DNA from: Helicobacteraceae bacterium
GTDB taxonomy: Bacteria > Campylobacterota > Campylobacteria > Campylobacterales > Helicobacteraceae
NCBI GenBank assembly: GCA_029258405.1
Contig: JARHYY010000137.1
Coordinates: 1-26,871 of the forward strand
DNA: 26,871 bases
Reading direction: 5' to 3'
The notes beneath the pieces were generated by a model, which saw nothing but the letters and a program-made list of their open reading frames with translations, ran no database searches and was not told the origin of the DNA. Positions 6,951 through 13,118 of the stretch are shown here, piece by piece; the stretch's first letter is position 1, and each line of letters starts with the position of its first letter. Position numbers and translations under genes: made by a program.

Positions 6951-7189
6951 TGATATAAAGCTGTATAAGTCGTTTTGGGTTAGAAATAAACCTTAAGAGA
7001 AGACTATAAACTCAAAGCCTTGCTTGTTAGTTAATTAAAATTATTAGCTTTGAGTAAGGAAGCCCCACTTATCAACCCTTCACTTTAAAAAAGGAGGGGT
7101 TGATGCTACGGTAATGTCTGATATAGTTTTGAGGTGGATTATTTTAAAAATCTTAGCGTTAGGGAATTTTGTTATAGTAGGAATTTGTT
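6936..7189 (+). ncRNA. Candidate structured leader of kdsB or free-standing small RNA
   Basis: This 327-base gap between the TSUP gene and kdsB holds no credible protein gene, but it has a consensus promoter followed by a series of hairpins. They are 6977-6993 (GGGTT/AACCT), 7010-7055 (perfect 9-bp ACTCAAAGC/GCTTTGAGT with a 28-base loop) and 7071-7104 (11 bp with one G-U, one bulged A and a further 4-bp CTTT/AAAG top). The last sequesters a strong Shine-Dalgarno (AAGGAGG, 7091-7097) followed at 7103 by ATG CTA CGG TAA. No U-run follows the last hairpin, so the transcript probably continues into kdsB. I see none of the hallmarks of tmRNA, RNase P RNA or SRP RNA, and no riboswitch I know. The 3' end is uncertain. 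Confidence 0.45.
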
Positions 7190-7909
7190 ATGGTGATTAT
7201 ACCTGCACGATTGCAATCTAAACGTTTTAAAGAAAAAGTGATTTATCCTATAGCTGGTATTCCTATGGTTGTACGCGTTGCCAAAAAAGCTATGGAAGTT
7301 GATAATGTTGTAGTTGCTACAGATGATCAAAAGATAATGAATATATGTCAGAAATATAATGTGGAATCTATTTTGACTTCTCAAAAGCATTTAAGCGGAA
7401 GCGATAGAGTTGCAGAAGCCGCTGATATACTTGGACTTTCAGATAAGGAGGTCGTCATTAATGTTCAAGGTGATGAGCCATTTATTGAGCCAGAAGTAAT
7501 ATTTAAGGTAAAGCAACACTTTGAACCTAAGAGCATGTTTATGTCAAGTGCTTTCAGAAAAATTTCTTTTGAGGAGGCAAATAATCCTGATATGGTAAAA
7601 GTTGTACTCAATCGCGATGGGTATGCTTTGTATTTCTCACGTTCTTTAATTCCTTTTGTGCGAGATGATGATTTAGAACAGAGATATTTTGGACACATAG
7701 GTATATATGCATATAGGGTGGATTCTTTAAAAAAATTTTGTTCATTTGCTCCATCTGTATTAGAAAAAAAAGAAAAATTAGAGCAATTAAGAGTTCTTTA
7801 TTATGGCTATCCTATTGGAATGGTAGAAGTAGCAAGTCGTTCTTTCGGGATAGATACAGAAGATGATCTTAAAAAAGCTTTAAATACTTTTGGTTTAACT
7901 AAGGATTAG
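7190..7909 (+). CDS. kdsB: 3-deoxy-manno-octulosonate cytidylyltransferase (CMP-KDO synthetase)
   Basis: A 239-residue cytosolic enzyme that activates KDO with CTP to CMP-KDO for attachment to lipid A. It begins at once with the nucleotide-binding motif MVIIPARLQSKRFKEKVI (1-18). The metal and substrate segments VVVATDD near 40-46 and VINVQGDEPFI near 88-98 follow, then FSRSLIPF near 149-156 and GIYAYR near 171-176, in family order. Length is typical (E. coli 248). TAGGAA precedes the ATG by 6 bases. A weak TATAGT lies just upstream, but the consensus promoter at 6901 is the likelier main driver. Confidence 0.95.
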   Translation: MVIIPARLQSKRFKEKVIYPIAGIPMVVRVAKKAMEVDNVVVATDDQKIMNICQKYNVESILTSQKHLSGSDRVAEAADILGLSDKEVVINVQGDEPFIEPEVIFKVKQHFEPKSMFMSSAFRKISFEEANNPDMVKVVLNRDGYALYFSRSLIPFVRDDDLEQRYFGHIGIYAYRVDSLKKFCSFAPSVLEKKEKLEQLRVLYYGYPIGMVEVASRSFGIDTEDDLKKALNTFGLTKD

Positions 7910-7915
7910 ACTCTA

Positions 7916-9379
7916 ATGTCAAAATTAAGAGGCATTGTTTCATTGATGCGAGAAGCAGAAAAAACTGCAGATATTAAGTCAAGTGGTAAAATATATACAT
8001 TCAACTATGAAGTTGTTGAAAATGGGGAGACTGAAGCCCTCTTTGAAGGTCTTGAGGTTGCTTTTGAAACAAACAAAGACAATGAGGTGCTTAGTGTCAT
8101 TCCTAATCGCAATCAAGAAAGACCAGACTATCTTAAATATTTAGAGGTTGCAAAAGATGTTCGTTCTTGTGTTTTTGATTACTTTAGTGCTTTTGATGAG
8201 CTGCTACAAAAATATAGAAATATTGATGCTAATGCACCACAAGTGGATTTTTTAAGAATGAGAAGGTTTCTTTTGACAGCTTATAATGATATTCGCGATA
8301 TTGATGGGAATATCATTGATAAATCTTTAAATACACTTCGTTCAGAAATTGATAAGATTTTTCGCTATTTTAGTGAATTTAAAATAAAAAGCAATTATTC
8401 TGTTAAATATGCTTATGAAAAAATATTTCTCACACAACAGCCCAATTATAATGCCCTTGTAGAAAAAATTACCCATGCACAGAGCATGATTACGCGTGCT
8501 ACTTTACAGGAAAAACCTTTAGCTTTACAAATTAAATCAAAAGAAAAGAAATTGGCAAGCTTTACAGACACAAAGAGCAAGGCATATTTTGTGTTTGAAA
8601 AAAACCTTAAATCCATGCGAAAAAGATATGCTGATTTAGTATATTACATAGGTAAGCAAAGGGAGCTTTTGGCAAAGCTTTTACGAGTAAGAGTAATTTT
8701 TATTGAACGCTTCTTTACTAACTTTAAGAGCATCTATACTCCTTTGGTGAAGGAATTTGAAGAACATCTCATTTTGGTTTTAAACATAAAAGCAGCAGAA
8801 TTAGATGCAAATTTATGGGCGAGTGCTAAACAAAGTCGTTTAGTAAGAAACTTTTTTATCAAATCCGGCATTGTAGGTACTTATAGTTCAAAAACTTTTT
8901 TAAAATATTACTTACGTAATATTGATAGACAAAAAGCAGGGGCAAATTCACAGAAACTGTTTGCTCTTCTAGAATATTTAGAATCCATTAGTGCAAAGAA
9001 TATTGTATTGATACGAAGGACTTTTGATGTAGCAACAAGCAATAAAGAGCTGTTAGAGAAATTTGATCATCAACTTCAAATTCGCATTATACGAGATGTT
9101 GAGGATATTTTTAAAACCCCAAAGAAACTTAAAGATAAACCTATAAAAATTGATCTTATAATGGTAGAGTTTGAAGCATTAGGGCTTACATGTTATCCGT
9201 TTATCGAAAGATATCGTAAGGAACTTGACAATTCTGCATCCCCTACTATTTTCTGTTTATTGACTCGTGAAATTTCACCTAATTTAATGGCACAGGGTAG
9301 AAAGTTGGGTATTACACATTTTCTTAACTCTTATTGCACAGATGAGGAATTTATCGATGCAATGAGAGAAATTCTTTAA
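7916..9379 (+). CDS. Unrecognised protein with degenerate receiver-like C-terminal domain
   Basis: A 487-residue soluble protein six bases after kdsB. Residues 1-65 look like a small beta-barrel of cold-shock type (GIVSLMREAE...GKIYTFNYEV...LFEGLEVAFET). Residues about 75-350 are helical and basic. Residues about 361-487 align by pattern with a CheY-like receiver: strand 1 KNIVLIRR, strand 3 DLIMVEFEALGLTCYPFIERYR, strand 4 FCLLTREIS, helix 4 and strand 5 GRKLGITHFLNSY, then a final helix. The acidic pocket is replaced by R367-R368, the phospho-acceptor Asp by E418 and the conserved Lys by S472, while T450 is kept. So it cannot be phosphorylated in the usual way. The domain reading is inference; I do not recognise the family. 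Confidence 0.75.
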   Translation: MSKLRGIVSLMREAEKTADIKSSGKIYTFNYEVVENGETEALFEGLEVAFETNKDNEVLSVIPNRNQERPDYLKYLEVAKDVRSCVFDYFSAFDELLQKYRNIDANAPQVDFLRMRRFLLTAYNDIRDIDGNIIDKSLNTLRSEIDKIFRYFSEFKIKSNYSVKYAYEKIFLTQQPNYNALVEKITHAQSMITRATLQEKPLALQIKSKEKKLASFTDTKSKAYFVFEKNLKSMRKRYADLVYYIGKQRELLAKLLRVRVIFIERFFTNFKSIYTPLVKEFEEHLILVLNIKAAELDANLWASAKQSRLVRNFFIKSGIVGTYSSKTFLKYYLRNIDRQKAGANSQKLFALLEYLESISAKNIVLIRRTFDVATSNKELLEKFDHQLQIRIIRDVEDIFKTPKKLKDKPIKIDLIMVEFEALGLTCYPFIERYRKELDNSASPTIFCLLTREISPNLMAQGRKLGITHFLNSYCTDEEFIDAMREIL

Positions 9380-9400
9380 TCTTATTCAAGGAGTTATATT

Positions 9401-10753
9401 TTGTCTTATATTCATGAAGTTTTAAATCGTTTGCAGGGCAAATTCCCTCATCAACCAGAGTTTTTGCAAGCAGTTACAGAAGTTTTTGAAAGCCTTCGCC
9501 CTTTGTTTAAACAGGAAAAAAAATATGAAAAATATAAAATTCTTCATCGAATCGTTATTCCAGAAAGACATGTTAATTTTCGTGTAACATGGACAGACAA
9601 TAAAGGTAATATACAAGTTAATCAAGGCTATCGCATTGAATTTAATTCAGCTATTGGACCATATAAGGGCGGATTAAGATTCCATCCAACAGTGAGTGAA
9701 GGCACTATTAAATTTTTAGGTTTTGAGCAAATTTTTAAAAATTCTCTTACTGGTCTTGCTATGGGTGGAGGCAAGGGCGGCAGTGATTTTGACCCAAAAG
9801 GAAGAAGTGAGTCAGAAATCATGCGTTTTTGTCAAGCTTTCATGAATGAGCTTTTTCGTCATATTGGTGCAAATACTGATGTTCCTGCTGGAGATATTGG
9901 TGTAGGCAGTAGAGAGATTGGTTATCTTTTTGGGCAATATAAAAAACTAACCAATCGTTTTGATGGTGTTTTAACAGGCAAGGCATTGGGCTGGGGTGGA
10001 AGTCTTGTGAGGACAGAGGCAACAGGATACGGTTCAGTATATTTCGCTGAAGAAATGCTTAAAAGTAAAAATGAGAGCTTGGAAGGGAAAATATGTCTTG
10101 TTTCAGGGAGCGGAAATGTGGCTATTTACACTGTTGAAAAATTACAACAATTAGGTGCCAAAGCTATAACTGTAAGTGATTCAAGAGGTTTTATACATGA
10201 TAATGATGGTATTGATGTTGTCTTGTTAAAAGATATTAAAGAAAAGCGTAGAGAAAGCTTAGAAGCTTATGCGAAGGAAAAGAAAACAGCAAAATATATA
10301 TCTTCGCAAAATTACCCTCAAGGCTATAACCCTCTATGGTCTATCCCCTGTTTTGCAGCATTTCCCTCTGCTACACAAAATGAAATAAATTCTGTAGATG
10401 CTGACCATTTACTTCAAAACGGATGCAAATGTGTAAATGAAGGGGCAAATATGCCATCTACATTAGAGGCTGTACATAAATTTATTGATGCAAAAGTTTG
10501 CTTTGGTCCTGCAAAGGCTGCAAATGCTGGAGGCGTTGCGACAAGTGGTTTGGAAATGAGTCAAAATGCCTCTATGACTTCTTGGAGTTTTGAAGAAGTA
10601 GATAAAAAACTACACGCTATTATGAAACATATTTATGATATTTCTCAAGAAACAGCAAAAGAATTTGGCGAATCTCATAATCTCGTACTTGGTGCAAATA
10701 TTGCTGGCTTTAGAAAAGTAGCCGATGCAATGATTGATCAAGGATTAGTTTAG
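9401..10753 (+). CDS. gdhA: NADP-type glutamate dehydrogenase
   Basis: A 450-residue cytosolic enzyme that makes glutamate from 2-oxoglutarate and ammonium (or the reverse) with NADP(H). The substrate-binding lysines lie in GPYKGGLRFH (K89) and GGGKGG (K125). PAGDIGVG is at 162-169 and the dinucleotide-binding GSGNVA at 236-241, with the conserved NAGGVATSGLEMSQN near 375-390. Length equals the hexameric bacterial class (E. coli 447). The start is TTG at 9401, 7 bases after AAGGAG. NADP preference is inferred from overall family resemblance. Confidence 0.95.
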   Translation: MSYIHEVLNRLQGKFPHQPEFLQAVTEVFESLRPLFKQEKKYEKYKILHRIVIPERHVNFRVTWTDNKGNIQVNQGYRIEFNSAIGPYKGGLRFHPTVSEGTIKFLGFEQIFKNSLTGLAMGGGKGGSDFDPKGRSESEIMRFCQAFMNELFRHIGANTDVPAGDIGVGSREIGYLFGQYKKLTNRFDGVLTGKALGWGGSLVRTEATGYGSVYFAEEMLKSKNESLEGKICLVSGSGNVAIYTVEKLQQLGAKAITVSDSRGFIHDNDGIDVVLLKDIKEKRRESLEAYAKEKKTAKYISSQNYPQGYNPLWSIPCFAAFPSATQNEINSVDADHLLQNGCKCVNEGANMPSTLEAVHKFIDAKVCFGPAKAANAGGVATSGLEMSQNASMTSWSFEEVDKKLHAIMKHIYDISQETAKEFGESHNLVLGANIAGFRKVADAMIDQGLV

Positions 10754-10800
10754 TTTATGTTGAATATTTTTAATGGTTTAGTTCTATTCAAAGGATGGAG

Positions 10801-12012
10801 ATGAAAAAACCGCGTATTCTTATTATAGGTGGTGGTTATGGAGGGTTAAGGGCTTCCATAACCCTCCAAAGAATGCTTAAGGAAGATCAAGCCGATGTAA
10901 CCCTTATAAGCAAACATGATTATCACTACCAAACAACATTACTGCATAAGGTTGCTGTAGGGACTTTGGGAGATAGAAAGGCAAGGATATTCTTCAGAAA
11001 AGTACTTGACCCTAACAAAGTTAAGTTTGTCAAAGATAAAATTATTAGAATAATTCCTGAAGAAAATAAAGTAGAAGGCAATGGAGGATTCTATCCTTAT
11101 GACTACTTGGTTATCGCACTTGGTTTTAAACCTGATAATTTTGGAATCAAAGGTGTTAATGAATACGCTTATAAACTGTCCTCTCTTAATTCTGCTTTGA
11201 AGCTTGCACGAAATATAGAATATAAATTTAAAGAGTTTGTACATACAAAAGATATATTTGATTTACATTTTGTTGTTTGTGGCACAGGTTTCACTGGAAT
11301 AGAATTTGCCGCGGAATTGGCTGTAGAATTTAAAGAATTATGCCTTATTTGTGATATTGATATTTCGATACCAAAGATAATATGTGTTGGTCGTTCTGAG
11401 GAAATTTTACCCATATTTCCTCGACATTTAAGCCAGCTAGCACGCAAAAAAATGGAAGCATTGGGTGTAGAGTTTGTATGCGGGGGTAGCGTAAAAGAAT
11501 GCTTAGAAAATGGTGTTCTTGTTGATATTAAAGGTGAAGAGAAATTTATACAAGCTAATACAGTTTTATGGGCAACCGGCGTAAAAGGAAGTGATGTTAT
11601 TGAAAAAGGGAATATCCCTCATAAAAAAGGCAGAATCCCTGTAAGCCCTGAACTGAGATGTAAAGAATTTGAAAATGTTTTTGTTATCGGAGATAGTGCG
11701 TTAGCAACCTCTCGAGATGTTATCCATGCACCTACTGCACAGCTTTCTGCCCAAATGGGAGACTATATTGGAGAAACGCTTGTGCGACTATTAAATAAGC
11801 GTTCAGCCCTTCCTGCATTTAAGTTTATCCACAGGGGAACAGTATGTTCTATCGGGCATACTGATGGTGTTGGTGTTATATATGGCAAAGGAGTTAAGGG
11901 AGAGGTAGCTGCATTTATGAAAAACACTATTGAAAATAAATGGCTTTTTGGAATCGGTGGCTTTTCAATGGTATTTAAAAAAGGGCAGTTTCGTTATAGA
12001 ACGAGCAATTAA
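10801..12012 (+). CDS. Type II NADH dehydrogenase-like FAD/NAD(P) oxidoreductase
   Basis: A 403-residue flavoprotein of the NDH-2/FAD-dependent pyridine nucleotide-disulfide fold. It would pass electrons from NAD(P)H to the quinone pool at the inner face of the membrane. The FAD motif GGGYGGLRA is at 10-18, the second Rossmann motif VVCGTGFTGIEFAAELA is near 155-171, the junction segment TVLWATGVKGSD near 256-267, and the FAD-ribityl motif FVIGDSALA near 295-303. I choose ATG 10801 rather than 10795, because the Shine-Dalgarno AAGGA (10791-10795) overlaps the earlier codon. There are 47 bases after gdhA. Related sulfide:quinone reductases are possible, but their redox-cysteine pattern is not evident. 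Confidence 0.85.
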   Translation: MKKPRILIIGGGYGGLRASITLQRMLKEDQADVTLISKHDYHYQTTLLHKVAVGTLGDRKARIFFRKVLDPNKVKFVKDKIIRIIPEENKVEGNGGFYPYDYLVIALGFKPDNFGIKGVNEYAYKLSSLNSALKLARNIEYKFKEFVHTKDIFDLHFVVCGTGFTGIEFAAELAVEFKELCLICDIDISIPKIICVGRSEEILPIFPRHLSQLARKKMEALGVEFVCGGSVKECLENGVLVDIKGEEKFIQANTVLWATGVKGSDVIEKGNIPHKKGRIPVSPELRCKEFENVFVIGDSALATSRDVIHAPTAQLSAQMGDYIGETLVRLLNKRSALPAFKFIHRGTVCSIGHTDGVGVIYGKGVKGEVAAFMKNTIENKWLFGIGGFSMVFKKGQFRYRTSN

Positions 12013-12630
12013 ATGAAGTTTCTCATTATTTTCCTTATGCTATGCATTCATTGTTCTTTATTAGCTCAAGAAAATGATGGCATATTTGTGGGCATTAGTG
12101 GTGATATACAGAAGGCTGCTTCATGGAGCAAGCTTCAAGTAGGCAATTTGCTAAATGAAAAACATCGCCTTACAGAAACATTAGGTGGTGCTGAAGTTCG
12201 TCTTGGATATATTGCTGATAGAGCAAATCGTTTATATCTTGCATTAGAAATTGCTCATCAAAAAGAGGGCTTATATTACTATGGCTCTTCTTTTGAATAT
12301 AATTACACCCCTTATTTTAATCGCTATTGGAGTGGTATTATAGGTCTTGGTATGGGCTATTCTTTTGCAATTTTAGATAAAGAAAATATAGTTATCAATG
12401 GGGAAAATCCGGGAAATCTCTCATTTAATGGTTTGAATTATACTCTAAAAACAGGTATATTGTTTTCGCTAACCAAAAATATAGAAACAGAATTTTTCCT
12501 AAAAGCTCGTCATATTTTATTTGGTGTTGGCAAAGGAAACATTAATCTAGGAGGCATACAACCTCTACATTTGGACATGAATAAGACTTTTACTTTTGGT
12601 AGTGGGCTTGGAATTAATATTAAATTTTAG
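12013..12630 (+). CDS. Outer-membrane beta-barrel-type protein
   Basis: A 205-residue protein with a Sec signal peptide (MKFLIIFLMLCIHCSLLAQ, cleavage probably after SLLA). Alternating strands follow (GIFVGISGD, LYLALEIAHQ, LYYYGSSFEY, YWSGIIGLGMGYSF), and the final strand ends in phenylalanine (FGSGLGINIKF), the usual signal for outer-membrane barrel insertion. This fits a small Helicobacter outer-membrane protein of 8-10 strands. It starts on the base after the ndh-like stop without a strong Shine-Dalgarno, so it is probably translated by re-initiation. Function unknown. Confidence 0.75.
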   Translation: MKFLIIFLMLCIHCSLLAQENDGIFVGISGDIQKAASWSKLQVGNLLNEKHRLTETLGGAEVRLGYIADRANRLYLALEIAHQKEGLYYYGSSFEYNYTPYFNRYWSGIIGLGMGYSFAILDKENIVINGENPGNLSFNGLNYTLKTGILFSLTKNIETEFFLKARHILFGVGKGNINLGGIQPLHLDMNKTFTFGSGLGINIKF

Positions 12631-12730
12631 CTCGTAAGTTTTATTTTGTCTTATATTAAAGCACTCGATAAAAGTGTTCTTCATATTTTATGAATTGAAA
12701 TTTATAAGAATACTAAGAATGAAATAACTT

Positions 12731-12755
12731 TAAAAATAACAATATTTCCCGATAT
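12731..12755 (+). promoter_or_regulatory. Candidate sigma28 (FliA) promoter
   Basis: TAAA at 12731-12734, a 15-base spacer and CGATAT at 12750-12755 (within CCCGATAT). This resembles the FliA promoters known for Campylobacter and Helicobacter flagellar genes (TAAA, then CGATAA/T). It would place the transcript start about 35 bases before the 54-aa gene. A TATAAA at 12755-12760 is an alternative sigma70 -10, so the sigma28 call is tentative. Confidence 0.35.
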
Positions 12756-12797
12756 ATAAATGAGGCAAGGATGCTCAAAAAATGACTAGGAGGTCTT

Positions 12798-12962
12798 ATG
12801 TCAGACTCAAAAAGAGAATATGTTTTTAAGTCTACTGTTCACACCATAAAAACACCAGACAAAAGAGATGCTAAAGAATGGTTGCAAGGGCTTGGTGCTG
12901 CTTTTATTCTTTGTGCCTTTTCTTTTTTGTTCTGTACTGTAATTATGATGCGTTTCCCTTGA
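12798..12962 (+). CDS. Small single-pass membrane protein (54 aa)
   Basis: Not recognised. An ATG at 12798 follows an ideal Shine-Dalgarno (AGGAGG, 12788-12793) and opens a 54-codon frame. The first 30 residues are charged (MSDSKREYVF...DKRDAKEWLQ); residues about 31-51 form one transmembrane helix (GLGAAFILCAFSFLFCTVIM), and the end is very short (MRFP). This is a tail-anchored layout with the N-terminus probably in the cytoplasm. The gene stands alone: a promoter-like element is 43 bases upstream and a hairpin begins 2 bases after the stop, so it is a monocistronic unit just before the formate dehydrogenase operon. Possible roles include a subunit or regulator of a membrane complex, but nothing in the sequence decides. 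Confidence 0.75.
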   Translation: MSDSKREYVFKSTVHTIKTPDKRDAKEWLQGLGAAFILCAFSFLFCTVIMMRFP

Positions 12963-12964
12963 AT

Positions 12965-12996
12965 ATATTGCCCTCCACTTTTATGGTGGGCAATAT
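12965..12996. terminator. Hairpin terminator after the 54-aa gene
   Basis: ATATTGCCC at 12965-12973 pairs perfectly with GGGCAATAT at 12988-12996. Inside are one T-T mismatch, a further 3 bp (CCA/TGG) and a 6-base loop. It starts two bases after the stop. The trailing sequence is only mildly T-rich, so termination on the plus strand may be partial. Confidence 0.65.
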
Positions 12997-13070
12997 TCAT
13001 TAATAGCTCAGTAAAAAATATTGGTGTTTAATGAGAATAAAAGGTGCGATTTGCTTAAAGCATAATTTTA

Positions 13071-13076
13071 TATAAT
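13071..13076 (+). promoter_or_regulatory. Candidate -10 box of the formate dehydrogenase operon
   Basis: TATAAT preceded by an AT-rich stretch (CATAATTTTA) without a clear -35. It lies 42 bases before the first ATG of the operon and its last base is the first base of a long inverted repeat. An alternative CATAAT lies ten bases upstream (13061-13066). Confidence 0.5.
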
Positions 13077-13116
13077 ACATTCTAAAATTTTGAATATCTT
13101 ATAATTTTGGAATGTA
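13076..13116. promoter_or_regulatory. 14-bp inverted repeat over start site and Shine-Dalgarno
   Basis: The left arm TACATTCTAAAATT (13076-13089) and right arm AATTTTGGAATGTA (13103-13116) pair over 14 bp with one T-G mismatch, around a 13-base centre. The repeat begins at the end of the -10 box and covers the predicted start point, and its right arm contains the Shine-Dalgarno TTGGAA (13107-13112) of the ATG at 13119. It can work as a DNA operator or, if transcription starts upstream of it, as a ribosome-site-masking hairpin. Confidence 0.5.
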
Positions 13117-13118
13117 CT

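Noticed and set aside
6936..7189. 6S RNA, tmRNA, SRP RNA or RNase P RNA
   Set aside because: No rod-like closing stem, tRNA-like ends, SRP apical loop or RNase P core motifs can be seen; left as an unassigned structured region.
12660..12678. AGCACT/AGTGTT hairpin after the outer-membrane-type gene as a terminator
   Set aside because: Six pairs including a G-T and a weak following sequence; not enough to call.
12762..12778. Sigma54-type GG/GC promoter before the 54-aa gene
   Set aside because: The GG and GC are 7 bases apart instead of the required 10.
13027..13043. Fur-box-like TTTAATGAGAATAAAAG upstream of the fdh operon
   Set aside because: Only one half resembles the E. coli Fur core, and Helicobacter Fur sites differ; the match is too weak in AT-rich DNA.
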